A stretch of 34,476 bases of DNA from Caryophanales bacterium UBA1231. Its GTDB lineage: Bacteria; Bacillota_I; Bacilli_A; ML615J-28; CAG-313. The stretch covers positions 6,625 to 41,100 of the forward strand of contig DBWT01000083.1 in NCBI GenBank assembly GCA_002309035.1, read 5' to 3'. Position numbers and translations under genes: made by a program. Below, one piece after another: positions 9,690 through 18,727 of the stretch. Positions within the stretch are counted from its first letter, which is position 1. Every line of letters begins with the position of its first letter. Below the pieces are notes generated by a model. The model saw nothing but the letters and a program-made list of their open reading frames with translations. It was not told where the DNA came from and did not search any database.

Positions 9690-9718
9690 ATTTTACTACA
9701 AATATAAAAAAATGTCAA
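9690..9718 (-). promoter_or_regulatory. Sigma-A-type promoter of the ATPase/TOPRIM pair
   Basis: On minus, TTGACA (9713-9718), a 17-base spacer and TAAAAT (9690-9695) form a near-consensus promoter about 22 bases before the ATPase ATG. The -35 box is also part of one arm of the terminator that ends the preceding operon. Confidence 0.8.
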
Positions 9719-9753
9719 TGAATATCCGTAAAAAAATTACGGATTTCACTGAC
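9714..9753 (-). terminator. Terminator of the ten-gene surface operon
   Basis: ATCCGTAA (9724-9731) pairs with TTACGGAT (9737-9744), extended by the imperfect outer arms GTCA/GAC and TGAA/TTCA. T-runs flank it on both strands. It lies 18 bases past the stop of the last operon gene at 9772. Confidence 0.8.
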
Positions 9754-9771
9754 TTTTCTTTTTTTATTTAA

Positions 9772-10875
9772 TTATTCATCTTTCTCCCAGATAGCATACA
9801 AAGTTAGACTAGTCATAACAGGAGTCAAATCTGTAAAGAAACCAGTTGTAGGTCCAACTACTGCTGATGTTGCCCAACCTTTAAATGTGTAACCAGTTCT
9901 TCTAGGAGTAGGGATTTTATTAACAAGATATTCACCATATTTAGCAGTTAGTTTATAATAATCTGGAAGTGAGTGAGGATCAACTGGTGATTCAGGATCA
10001 TCATTTGGATCAAAGTAAACAGTTAAATCATCATTTCCTTTGTCAAAATCAACTAACATAGCCCATTCAGTTTCAGTAAGTACATAAATCTTTCTATAAG
10101 TAATATCAAAATAATAATCTCCTACGATTGCATTTTCAACAATATGAACATTATCTGGATGTGTAGGTAATCCTTTGCCTTGGAACCATAGTGATGATCT
10201 TGTAAAACTAATAGGCACTACATCACCGCTAGTATAAGTGATAGTTAGAGTTAATGTTCCATTAGATTCATCTGGTTCAATTGATTCAATACCATTACCT
10301 GTTTTACCTGCAGGGATTGTGAATTCTACTGTTTTGCCATTTGTAAAGGCTAATGAACAATTAATTGATCCATCTTCTTGTGGTTCAAATATTGATTGAT
10401 CAACATCAATACCATTACCAGTTTTACCTTGTGGAATTTCAATTGGTTGAGATTCTTCGCCATCTGAATATACTAAATACATGAAGTATTTATCTGTACC
10501 TTCATCATATTGTGATTCAACACTTTCAATTCTAACACCATCAGGTACATAGAAAGTTGTTTCTTTACCTTTTTCCTCACCTTCTTGTGGTGTTAAGCGT
10601 ACTGTAACTCTTGTTCTTAGTGAATCTTTTTCACGAACAACGATGATGTCATCAACGCTAATACCATCTTTACCATCAAGACCTGTTGGAATTATTTCTT
10701 CTTTGAATGAATCATATTCATCGTAATATAAAACCTTGACAACGATATCATTGTCATCATTTCTTGATAGTTCAATGTCTTTTACGCCTTCAGCATCTTC
10801 TTCAAAGAAGCTACAGCCTGTAAACATTGTTAATAAAACAACTAGTATTAAAATAATAAATGCTTTTCTTTTCAT
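9772..10875 (-). CDS. Surface lipoprotein with GKTGNGI-type repeats and one InlB-type repeat
   Basis: This is the last gene of the ten-gene operon (367 residues). The lipoprotein signal ends in MFTGC with Cys21 as the lipidation site. The middle has short glycine repeats (GLDGKDGIS, QGKTGNGID, AGKTGNGIE), each joined to a beta-hairpin-like stretch of about 45-60 residues, as in collagen-like surface proteins. The C-terminus (about 285-367) is one InlB/Listeria-Bacteroides repeat with TGYTFKGWA and LYAIWEKDE, the same kind as in the giant Hint protein. The ATG at 10875 is used. The frame also opens at 10893, but that start lies upstream of the AAGGAG ribosome site (10886-10891). Only one base separates it from the preceding stop. 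Probable role: a membrane-anchored surface component of the system. Confidence 0.75.
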   Translation of the reverse strand: MKRKAFIILILVVLLTMFTGCSFFEEDAEGVKDIELSRNDDNDIVVKVLYYDEYDSFKEEIIPTGLDGKDGISVDDIIVVREKDSLRTRVTVRLTPQEGEEKGKETTFYVPDGVRIESVESQYDEGTDKYFMYLVYSDGEESQPIEIPQGKTGNGIDVDQSIFEPQEDGSINCSLAFTNGKTVEFTIPAGKTGNGIESIEPDESNGTLTLTITYTSGDVVPISFTRSSLWFQGKGLPTHPDNVHIVENAIVGDYYFDITYRKIYVLTETEWAMLVDFDKGNDDLTVYFDPNDDPESPVDPHSLPDYYKLTAKYGEYLVNKIPTPRRTGYTFKGWATSAVVGPTTGFFTDLTPVMTSLTLYAIWEKDE

Positions 10876-10876
10876 A

Positions 10877-13360
10877 TTATTCGCTCCTTGCATTTTTCAT
10901 TAATTCCTGAACATTTGGCGTTTGTGGTTTATTCTCATCCAAATCCCATAAGTAATTTTCTTTTGCACATCTAAATTTAAATGGTTCAGTACCGATAACA
11001 ACAGTTACGGCCTTCATCATCATATTTTTGTAGTATGTAATCATACTACCAGTATTTGTTAAATTAAGGTATGTATCTAATAAATCAATTTCCATTTCTT
11101 GACCCATGCTTTTAACAAGGTCAGCATCAAAATTGATTTCATTGTTATTAGTACCACCGCCATACCATGCGGCAATAACATTAATGTATTGTTTTCCATC
11201 AGCTCTTGTGATTAAACGTGATGGAGAAGCTTTTGTATATAAATAATCTTTAATAGGGAAGAATTTATCAATGTTAACTTCAACCGCATATTGTTCACCA
11301 ATAGATGCAGCCATCTTTGTGATATTTTCATTGATTAAACCTGAAATATCTAATCCATCAACAGTATTATGATCTAAGTCAATTGTTTGGAAATTGTAGA
11401 ATTTACATTTACCAACAACATCAACTTTAGAACGATATGAAATACCTGAAATATTGTTTGTTTTGATTTCTGAAATCTTTATACCATCTTGGGTAGGTAA
11501 TAAACCTAATAATTCAGAAACCTTTGATGGAATTTGTGAATAAAGATATGGACCATTAAATAAAACTTCCGAACCAATTGAAGATACTGATGCATAATAG
11601 AACATTGTATCTTTAATTGTCATTGTTGATTTAAATTCAGTAGGTAAATGATCAGCATTATTTAAACCTTCTTGAAGTTTAAGAAGTGATGTTCTCATCA
11701 ATTCTTTACTTGTGAAAGTTCCTTCTAAGAATTGATTGACTAAATTATCACCCATTGAATAAGGTTTTAGATAATCATTTAAAGTATAACGATTCATTGT
11801 ACCATCAGTATTATAGTAATCCATTGTACGATTAGTATTCAAATCGACAAATTCATTACATCCAGTCATTACTAAGAAACATTTAGCATATTGAAGTAAA
11901 CAGTTATCAATCATTAAATCCATGTTAGAGAAACTTCTAATAACATTTTTACCATTTTGTACACGTGAATTCTTGATTGTTATGTTATCACCCATAACTT
12001 CAATTACTGTTCCAACATAATTTAAGATATCAAAGAATGAACCAAAATCACAATTCTTAACTGTAACATCATCAACTAAAATACCATCACCATCAATTAA
12101 CAATCCACAGTTATCTTGGCCTAAAGCTTCGATTAAAGTCATACCATTATGATCACCTAGTGAATAGAATGGTAGTGGACCTTTAAAGATATCTTCTTTA
12201 GCAGGTTCAGGAACGAATAGAACTGTATCATCTTCTAAAACAATTTCTGATCCACCTGATGGATAAGTTAAATTATGGAAGTTAATTGTATAACCATTAC
12301 CATAAAGGTCATTTTGAAGTCTAAGTCCGACATATAACTGATCACTGATTGTGTTTTTAGAACCTAATTGAGCAATTTGTTTATTCCATTGTTCAATGAA
12401 TCGATTATTATATGTTGTACTATAATGATATAAAGTATCTTTAGTAAAAGTTACTTTTGATGTCTTTAAATCAACATCACCAAAGCATTCAACATTGTTT
12501 GCTTTGTATACTGGGTTATCATCAACTATAGTGATTTTACCCTCAGCATTTAATTTATAAGTGTTTTCAAGTGATTCAAAAGACTTACGAAGAACTGCGA
12601 CTTTCGAATTTTCTGAAATGTATTTTAAATCACTATAAGTATAGACATTAATACCATCAACAATTTTGAATTTGAATGTTGAAGAAATAATACCTGATTC
12701 ATCATCAAAACCTAATTCTAGTGTTGCTTCACCTGGCATTATTTCACGATTAAATTTAATAATGCCTGTACTAATATCATATGTGAAGTTATCAGTTTGG
12801 CTGACAACTTTTAAATGTTTCATCATTTCATTTGGAAGTACTGTAACATTAAGTTTGAACTCAGCATCTACTTCCATGCCTTCTTTTAGATCAGTATTAC
12901 CAATATAGATATATGGGTCAATATTAGATCCACTTGCTTTAATATCAGTATTGATTAAAACAGCACCTGTTTCATAAATCAAAACTGTCATTGAACGATA
13001 TACTGAACCTTTTTCATTGCTACAAGTGACGATGACTTCACCTGCTGATTTTGTAACTAAATAAGTTTGATTGTTAACGACTTTAATTTCTGCGTGTTCT
13101 TCTTCACCTTCGTTTTTATTGATAACACTCCATTTTAAACTATTATTGATAGCTTCACTACCCCTTTGGTTAACACCTTCGGCATGAAGAACATAACCAT
13201 TAGCTGAGTTAGTTAGTTTGAAGCCTTCAACATCACGATAACCCCATTCGATAGCTGCAATATCCGCATCAACTAAATTGAATGTTGATGTAATAGTAAC
13301 AACACCTAATATTGCGATTAAGAAAGGAATCAATAAAATAACAATTATATTTTTCTTCAT
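10877..13360 (-). CDS. Large surface protein with Big-like and beta-helix regions
   Basis: This 827-residue protein has an N-terminal signal or anchor (about 5-27) without the GFAxW motif. Residues about 35-130 resemble a bacterial Ig-like (Big_2) fold (LKWSVINKNEGE, then AGEVIVTCSNEKG). Residues about 340-500 show short repeated strands typical of a right-handed beta-helix (GLLIDGDGILVDDVTVKNC, then ITIKNSRVQNGKNVI). The rest is Asn-rich and unassigned. No sortase motif or C-terminal anchor is seen. It follows the ABC permease with no gap and has a weak GGTGAA ribosome site, so coupled translation is likely. Possible roles are an exported adhesin or a structural component handled by the ABC transporter. 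No enzyme motif was recognised. Confidence 0.65.
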   Translation of the reverse strand: MKKNIIVILLIPFLIAILGVVTITSTFNLVDADIAAIEWGYRDVEGFKLTNSANGYVLHAEGVNQRGSEAINNSLKWSVINKNEGEEEHAEIKVVNNQTYLVTKSAGEVIVTCSNEKGSVYRSMTVLIYETGAVLINTDIKASGSNIDPYIYIGNTDLKEGMEVDAEFKLNVTVLPNEMMKHLKVVSQTDNFTYDISTGIIKFNREIMPGEATLELGFDDESGIISSTFKFKIVDGINVYTYSDLKYISENSKVAVLRKSFESLENTYKLNAEGKITIVDDNPVYKANNVECFGDVDLKTSKVTFTKDTLYHYSTTYNNRFIEQWNKQIAQLGSKNTISDQLYVGLRLQNDLYGNGYTINFHNLTYPSGGSEIVLEDDTVLFVPEPAKEDIFKGPLPFYSLGDHNGMTLIEALGQDNCGLLIDGDGILVDDVTVKNCDFGSFFDILNYVGTVIEVMGDNITIKNSRVQNGKNVIRSFSNMDLMIDNCLLQYAKCFLVMTGCNEFVDLNTNRTMDYYNTDGTMNRYTLNDYLKPYSMGDNLVNQFLEGTFTSKELMRTSLLKLQEGLNNADHLPTEFKSTMTIKDTMFYYASVSSIGSEVLFNGPYLYSQIPSKVSELLGLLPTQDGIKISEIKTNNISGISYRSKVDVVGKCKFYNFQTIDLDHNTVDGLDISGLINENITKMAASIGEQYAVEVNIDKFFPIKDYLYTKASPSRLITRADGKQYINVIAAWYGGGTNNNEINFDADLVKSMGQEMEIDLLDTYLNLTNTGSMITYYKNMMMKAVTVVIGTEPFKFRCAKENYLWDLDENKPQTPNVQELMKNARSE

Positions 13361-14953
13361 TTAGTTCACCATATCTAAGTCTAAGAATAGACTATTTAGA
13401 TTTCCTTTAATATAGAAGAATATTGGAATTGTGATTAAAATAAAGATACCAATTGAAGATAAGAAACAAATACCAAGACTTATACCTTTAAAGTTTAAGA
13501 AAAATGATATTGCTGCAAAAATCACAGGAAGTAAGTATGAAATAAAACTAGAGAAAATTGTATTCTTTGGTCTTTTGTGTTTGATTGATAATTCTTCTTT
13601 TAGACTTACTAAAGAGAAGACTAAAAGTAAAAGTATTGAAAGAACTATCATCATTAAAAGTGTAAACCAATTAATCATACCAAAGATTTTCAAAACAAAT
13701 GTTGTAACAAGTAATGCAATAACACTTAAAATAAATGGGATTGCGACTTTAATTGTTAATTGTTTACCAAATGGAATTGGCATAACTTTCATGACTTTTA
13801 TTGTTTTCTTTTCCATCGAAATGTAAACACTCGAACCTTGTGCAATCATCACTGTAAAGAACATCACAATGATTGTATCAACAATATTGATGAATTCAGG
13901 TACAGCCATTGAATAATAAGCAAATGCACCATTCATAAAGATTGTATTTAATGCCTTAATTACTAAAAACGCTAAGAAAGGTTCAACAATTAATAATGAT
14001 GTAAATGATGTTGAATAATCAGCATTCTTTGTAAGTAAACCTAATTCTTTTTTAATAAGTGCTCTTGTTGGTTTCATTACTTCAAGTGGTTTTTCAATTA
14101 CTTTTTTCTTTGAAGCATAGCTAATGTTACGAACAAAGTTATAAGCGAATATAGCAATACCAGCACCAACAATAAAGACACCAATACCGATAAAAAGGTA
14201 TGGAATTAACGAGCGATAATTTCTCAATATAAACGCATCAAATAAGTACTTAATTGGTATTTCATACTTCTGTAAATTGATTAAACGATTAATGAAACTT
14301 TGTGAAACTAATTGATTAATATTGCCACCAGCAATAAAATTAATAAATAAGTTTAAAACAATTGAATATAAAACAACGACTAAAACATAAATAGTTAAAG
14401 TAACAATAAATTTTAAAACAACGTGTTTCTTTAAGAACTTTAAAACAACGTGTAATGGATATACAAAGATTAACGCAACACCAATTTCAAAAAGGAAAGA
14501 TAAAGCTGGATAGAAGATTCCTAAATAATAGAACCAAGAACCTTTACCAACAATTGATGCGAATGCGATAAAGAGTGGATATACAAACATAAAACATGTT
14601 GCATAATGGATTAAAAATAGTAAAACTAATTTTGATCCAATAATTGCTGAATTGCTTACAGGGTGAACAGATAATTGTTCAATATCTCTTTCATTAAAGA
14701 AGAGTTTTCTTGCTTGAAAGACACCTGATATAATTAACAATAATGAAATAACGAATAAGAATAAAGTCATAAATGCGTTATCAGCATTATTAAAACTCTT
14801 TATTTTATTCAAGATTGAAGTAAATAAGAATACTTCAATAGCAATAAAACTACCAATAAAAATAAGTCGAACTAGTATTTTTATAATTCTAGATGAAATA
14901 TTCTTATTTGTTCCAAACATTAAACGGAAGTCTTTATATAAGAGGTCTATCAT
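13361..14953 (-). CDS. ABC-2-type transporter permease
   Basis: This 530-residue membrane protein has about 12 hydrophobic helices in two halves, split by a charged cytoplasmic stretch near 285-310 (ASKKKVIEKPLEVMKP). The N-terminal MIDLLYKDFRLMFG and the amphipathic RKLFFNERDIEQLSVHPVSN are typical of ABC-2 exporters that pair with a separate ATPase. It overlaps the ABC ATPase gene by 4 bases (start inside the stop) and has a strong GGAGGT site. The substrate is unknown. In this operon it could export a surface component, move lipid or glycan, or protect the envelope. Confidence 0.8.
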   Translation of the reverse strand: MIDLLYKDFRLMFGTNKNISSRIIKILVRLIFIGSFIAIEVFLFTSILNKIKSFNNADNAFMTLFLFVISLLLIISGVFQARKLFFNERDIEQLSVHPVSNSAIIGSKLVLLFLIHYATCFMFVYPLFIAFASIVGKGSWFYYLGIFYPALSFLFEIGVALIFVYPLHVVLKFLKKHVVLKFIVTLTIYVLVVVLYSIVLNLFINFIAGGNINQLVSQSFINRLINLQKYEIPIKYLFDAFILRNYRSLIPYLFIGIGVFIVGAGIAIFAYNFVRNISYASKKKVIEKPLEVMKPTRALIKKELGLLTKNADYSTSFTSLLIVEPFLAFLVIKALNTIFMNGAFAYYSMAVPEFINIVDTIIVMFFTVMIAQGSSVYISMEKKTIKVMKVMPIPFGKQLTIKVAIPFILSVIALLVTTFVLKIFGMINWFTLLMMIVLSILLLLVFSLVSLKEELSIKHKRPKNTIFSSFISYLLPVIFAAISFFLNFKGISLGICFLSSIGIFILITIPIFFYIKGNLNSLFLDLDMVN

Positions 14954-15687
14954 GATTTACCTCCATATGCTTCCAAGAAGATTCTCGATAATTGTAGACG
15001 TTTGTTAGGGTCACGATTTAAGTCAAGTAATGCTTGTACTTCACCATTATTGATAATGGCTACTCTATCACATATTTTAGCCACTAGTTCGATGTTGTGG
15101 CTTGTAACAAATACTGTATTACCATGGTTAGCATATTCTCTCATCATCTTTTTAAGTTCTTCAACGGCCATAATGTCAAGACCTACTGTTGGTTCGTCAA
15201 GAATCCAAATCTTAGGTGAATGAAGAAGGGATGCTACTAAACATAATTTTTGTTTCATACCATGAGAATAATCAGAAATTGGGTTATCAAGTTCTTCTAA
15301 ATCAAGTTGTAATCTATTACATAGATATTTAGAACTAGATTGAAGAACACCTTCACTTAAACCATAAATAGATGCGATAAACTCTAAATAGTCACGTCCT
15401 CTCATTTCTTCGTAGCATGTAGGTTCTGATGCTACATAGCCAAATGAGAATTTTGCATCTAAAGGTTGTTTCGTAATATCGAAGCCATCAATTAAGATTT
15501 CGCCACTATTAAACTTCTTAGCTCCAATCATACAGTCAATGGTTGTTGATTTACCAATACCATTACGTCCGATAAAGCCCAATAGTTCACCTTGATACAC
15601 GTCTAAACTAAGCCCCATTAGGACTTCTTTTTTTCCATATGATTTATATAAATCTTTAATGCTGATGGCGATTTCTTTTGCTTCCAT
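14950..15687 (-). CDS. ABC transporter ATP-binding protein
   Basis: This is a complete 245-residue ATPase. Walker A is GRNGIGKST (40-48), the Q-loop region is near 84-90 (VASEPT, so the usual Gln is not obvious), the signature is SHGMKQKL (141-148; SHGM in place of LSGG), Walker B is IWILDEPTVGLD (160-171), and the H-loop is TSHN (195-198). The signature and overall pattern match the CcmA/NatA-like ATPases that energise ABC-2 permeases. It powers the 530-residue permease encoded directly downstream, with a 4-base overlap. Confidence 0.9.
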   Translation of the reverse strand: MEAKEIAISIKDLYKSYGKKEVLMGLSLDVYQGELLGFIGRNGIGKSTTIDCMIGAKKFNSGEILIDGFDITKQPLDAKFSFGYVASEPTCYEEMRGRDYLEFIASIYGLSEGVLQSSSKYLCNRLQLDLEELDNPISDYSHGMKQKLCLVASLLHSPKIWILDEPTVGLDIMAVEELKKMMREYANHGNTVFVTSHNIELVAKICDRVAIINNGEVQALLDLNRDPNKRLQLSRIFLEAYGGKS

Positions 15688-15693
15688 AATTAA

Positions 15694-16938
15694 CTACCTT
15701 TTTACTTTCAAGAACCATGCTTTGTTATCTAAAACAAATGTATATTTAGAATGGCACGTTGTACATGTATAAATGTCATTGTCTGAAGATATTGCACGTG
15801 CCTTACAAATAGGACAATATCTTGTATAAATGTCTTTATCAATCATTGCTTCTTTCAATGATTCATCAATAAACATCTTGATTAATTCAGCTTCTGTTAA
15901 AGCTACTTTGTTTAATTGAACATTATCATCATCGTATAAATTCCACATTGTTACGACGAAATGATTGTAATCTAATGAAATAACATCATCTTTAACTAGT
16001 TTTTCTAGTGATGCCAAATCAGCTAAACAAATTAATTCAACATCATTAGTTACACCTTTAGTAAATGAGCATTTAATAATTGGCAACTTTTTAGCAATAT
16101 TTAAATGTAAGTCGAAACCATTCCAGTTAAGGTAGATAGTATCACCTTCTACCTTAACTAAAGTGGCTTTTCGTTTTTTGAAGTTTTGTAATACTAAATA
16201 GAAATAGTATTTAGTAAAATCACTATATAAACTTTCAAAGTCTTCATAACGAATAAATTTCTTGTAGAATTTAAAACAATAATTATAAAGACGATCTTTT
16301 AATAATATGTTAGTTGGAATAACTTTACGATTACTTAAATTACATTTCTTGATTTGTTTATAGAAGAATGTATCTTTTATAAAACGAATCTTTTTTAATT
16401 CTTTTTCGATTTTGGAAATCGCATACTTAACATCTTCATTTGTGTAAAGATTGTTTTTATATGATAAAGTCGGTAAGAGCGAAACGTAAAACTCTAGACT
16501 CTTTTTTAAATCTTGTTCAATTAAATTAATTAGCATACCAATGAAGATATTTTCATAGATTTTAATTTCATCGATATGTTCATGGTAGAAGACTTCCTCA
16601 GGTGACATTTCACCATCTTTGTCGCGCCATAATTTAGGGTCATGACATGTCATAAAGAATGAGTCATTCTCGATGTGACCAGCAAGGTCAGCACGAATGA
16701 TTTCATCAACATCAAAACTTCTTATGTGCGGATGTTTAATGATGGTAATAATAACACTTAGGACAAATGAAACTTCATCGAAGAATTCTTTGTCAAACTG
16801 ATAGTTATGACCTTGGATTGAGAAAAGATTCAAATCGCCAATGAAATTATAAATATCATTTAGAGATTCGTGTTTCTTTTCAAAACGCATAATATATTCG
16901 ATTGTATCTTTTAATTTTAATTCTTCGATGATTTTCAT
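15694..16938 (-). CDS. DUF2357/McrC-like companion with C-terminal zinc ribbon
   Basis: This 414-residue protein is predicted cytoplasmic. The stretch HEHIDEIKIYENIFIGMLI resembles the conserved ENrF motif of DUF2357, a family encoded beside McrB-like ATPases. The C-terminus is a zinc ribbon with Cys375, Cys378, Cys392 and Cys395 (CPIC and CTTC). I see no PD-(D/E)xK nuclease motif of the kind carried by true McrC proteins. It sits 2 bases after the AAA+ gene, and the two likely form a complex. The family call is from motif memory only. A completely new family is possible. Confidence 0.55.
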   Translation of the reverse strand: MKIIEELKLKDTIEYIMRFEKKHESLNDIYNFIGDLNLFSIQGHNYQFDKEFFDEVSFVLSVIITIIKHPHIRSFDVDEIIRADLAGHIENDSFFMTCHDPKLWRDKDGEMSPEEVFYHEHIDEIKIYENIFIGMLINLIEQDLKKSLEFYVSLLPTLSYKNNLYTNEDVKYAISKIEKELKKIRFIKDTFFYKQIKKCNLSNRKVIPTNILLKDRLYNYCFKFYKKFIRYEDFESLYSDFTKYYFYLVLQNFKKRKATLVKVEGDTIYLNWNGFDLHLNIAKKLPIIKCSFTKGVTNDVELICLADLASLEKLVKDDVISLDYNHFVVTMWNLYDDDNVQLNKVALTEAELIKMFIDESLKEAMIDKDIYTRYCPICKARAISSDNDIYTCTTCHSKYTFVLDNKAWFLKVKR

Positions 16939-16940
16939 AA

Positions 16941-18713
16941 TTATAACCTTCTCATGATACTTTGGATTGTTTTTTCGCTACGTACTAAAACGTTAGTTCC
17001 GTATGTTTCACCAATAATTTGAAGTAATTCTTTTAAAGCACCTTTAACGTATTCTTCAAAACGACCTTCAATTTTACTGATGACTTTACGAGATAGTAAG
17101 AAGTCAATGGCTTCTTCTTTTTTGCCGCCTGTTGCGACATAAACTGGAATTAATTCTTCGATTTGGTGAAGAATTCTGTTACCAAAGACGATATCGAATT
17201 GTTCATAAATAAAGTTAGTAACTTTATATAATTTATCAAAGTCACCTTGTGTCATATGGAATTCTTTATTTTCTTTAGCTTCTTTGTATAATGACATTAA
17301 CTTAGATTGACTTAGTTTAATAGGAGCTACGTCACCTTTAACTGTAAAGGCTTCATTTCTTTCTTCAAAGTCGATTGTGATAGCACGGTCATAAACCTTA
17401 TCGGCAATTGTGAATGTCGAATCATCCTTATTGGCTGTACCAACGAAGAATGAATTTTCTGGAATTTGTAATGTACCTTCCATCAATTTTGCTGGTGGAA
17501 TGAATCCATAAGGTAATTGCATAATCTTTAATTTCCATTCATCTACTGGGTATTCTAGAACTGATAGGAAGTCAGCGAAATAATATTCGACACGTGAAAT
17601 GTTCATTTCATCTAGAACGTAGATATGAATCATATCAGGATTATAATTACCATGATATAAAGCTAGTAAGAATTGTGTTTCTGTATATGTCTTTGAGAAG
17701 TCATTGAAGTAACCAATCAAACTAGTTTTATCACGCCATGTTGCTTGAACTGGCACGAACAATAGGTTTGCACCTACATATTTAGAAAAATAACGTGGTA
17801 GTGAAGATTTACCAGTACCTGATAGACCTTCAAGAATCATAAAGTGTGAAGCACCAAATGCTGAAATGAAGTAACGGATTGTATCCATTGAGAAGTATAA
17901 GCCTTCAGCTTTAGCAAGATAATTTCTAAAGCCAATTGCTAATTCTTCTAAAGTTACATCATCAGTTTCTACTGATTCAATAGAATAACCATCATATTCT
18001 TCATCCATTGTTGAAAGGGCAGGGAATACTCTTTCACGTTCACCTAGTTCAGTTGCTTCTCTGATTGATGAATCAGAAAGCTTACCTTCACCTAAGCCAA
18101 GGCTTGATGAACCATTAGCATCAGTATCAAAGTTAGATTGAACATCTTCAGATTCTTCTTTTTCAAGTTCATCTTCGATAACAGGTGCATCTTCAGGTTT
18201 GAAGAATCTAAATGGTTTATCAACTAAAATGAAGTTAACGATGAATAATAAGATACCACCAATGAAGCATACAGCAAATACATAAAGTACTGTTGTAATG
18301 AGTGCTGTCATTCCTATAAATCGTAAAGCTTCAACAACATTGACTTTCGCAATTCTTAAAACTAAGATTGCTACACCAAATGATAAAACAGCACAAGCTA
18401 AGAATGTTAAAATGTAAGTAACAATCATCTTGAAACTATAATGTTTCTTACCATTAACAATCGCATAACGTCTTTCATAGAGAATTGCTGCCATGAAAAC
18501 AATAACGTAAACAGCAACTAAAACTAAGAAAATAAAGATAAAACGTTCTGCACCTTCACTTATCTTTGTATATCCAAAAACATCTTGAGCAAGCTTTAAG
18601 ATAAAGTTTTTATTTGATGTTAAGCAATATCCTGTAAATAGGAAAATAAAAGAATATAAGAATGCAAAAGATAATGCAACTAATGTTTTTCTTGTAAAAT
18701 AAGTTTTTCTCAT
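16941..18713 (-). CDS. Membrane-anchored McrB-like AAA+ ATPase
   Basis: This 590-residue protein fuses four N-terminal membrane helices (about 11-29, 57-78, 96-120 and 130-163) to an acidic linker (175-255) and a McrB/AAA_5-type ATPase. Walker A is GLSGTGKSS (296-304), followed by the group motif TWRDKTSLIGYFND (325-338). Walker B is IYVLDEMNISRVE (364-376), sensor 1 is FVGTAN (423-428), and the arginine-finger segment is VYDRAITIDF (440-449). McrB proteins normally drive a cytoplasmic nuclease; membrane anchoring points to another job. Neighbours are the SipW-like peptidase before it and the DUF2357-like protein 2 bases after. Likely role: a motor for assembly or secretion of the surface proteins (inference). 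Confidence 0.75.
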   Translation of the reverse strand: MRKTYFTRKTLVALSFAFLYSFIFLFTGYCLTSNKNFILKLAQDVFGYTKISEGAERFIFIFLVLVAVYVIVFMAAILYERRYAIVNGKKHYSFKMIVTYILTFLACAVLSFGVAILVLRIAKVNVVEALRFIGMTALITTVLYVFAVCFIGGILLFIVNFILVDKPFRFFKPEDAPVIEDELEKEESEDVQSNFDTDANGSSSLGLGEGKLSDSSIREATELGERERVFPALSTMDEEYDGYSIESVETDDVTLEELAIGFRNYLAKAEGLYFSMDTIRYFISAFGASHFMILEGLSGTGKSSLPRYFSKYVGANLLFVPVQATWRDKTSLIGYFNDFSKTYTETQFLLALYHGNYNPDMIHIYVLDEMNISRVEYYFADFLSVLEYPVDEWKLKIMQLPYGFIPPAKLMEGTLQIPENSFFVGTANKDDSTFTIADKVYDRAITIDFEERNEAFTVKGDVAPIKLSQSKLMSLYKEAKENKEFHMTQGDFDKLYKVTNFIYEQFDIVFGNRILHQIEELIPVYVATGGKKEEAIDFLLSRKVISKIEGRFEEYVKGALKELLQIIGETYGTNVLVRSEKTIQSIMRRL

Positions 18714-18727
18714 AAATTTAATTTCCT

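Noticed and set aside
10877..13360. Sortase-anchored surface protein
   Set aside because: There is no LPxTG-like motif, C-terminal hydrophobic anchor or basic tail, and no sortase gene in the window.
13431..13826. A 131-codon plus-strand frame
   Set aside because: It lies wholly antisense to the well-supported ABC permease, with Lys/Ile-rich content and no ribosome site.
15694..18713. Calling the AAA+ and zinc-ribbon pair a classical McrBC restriction system
   Set aside because: The ATPase is membrane-anchored, no nuclease motif is visible in the partner, no DNA-recognition domain precedes the ATPase, and the neighbours are secretion genes.
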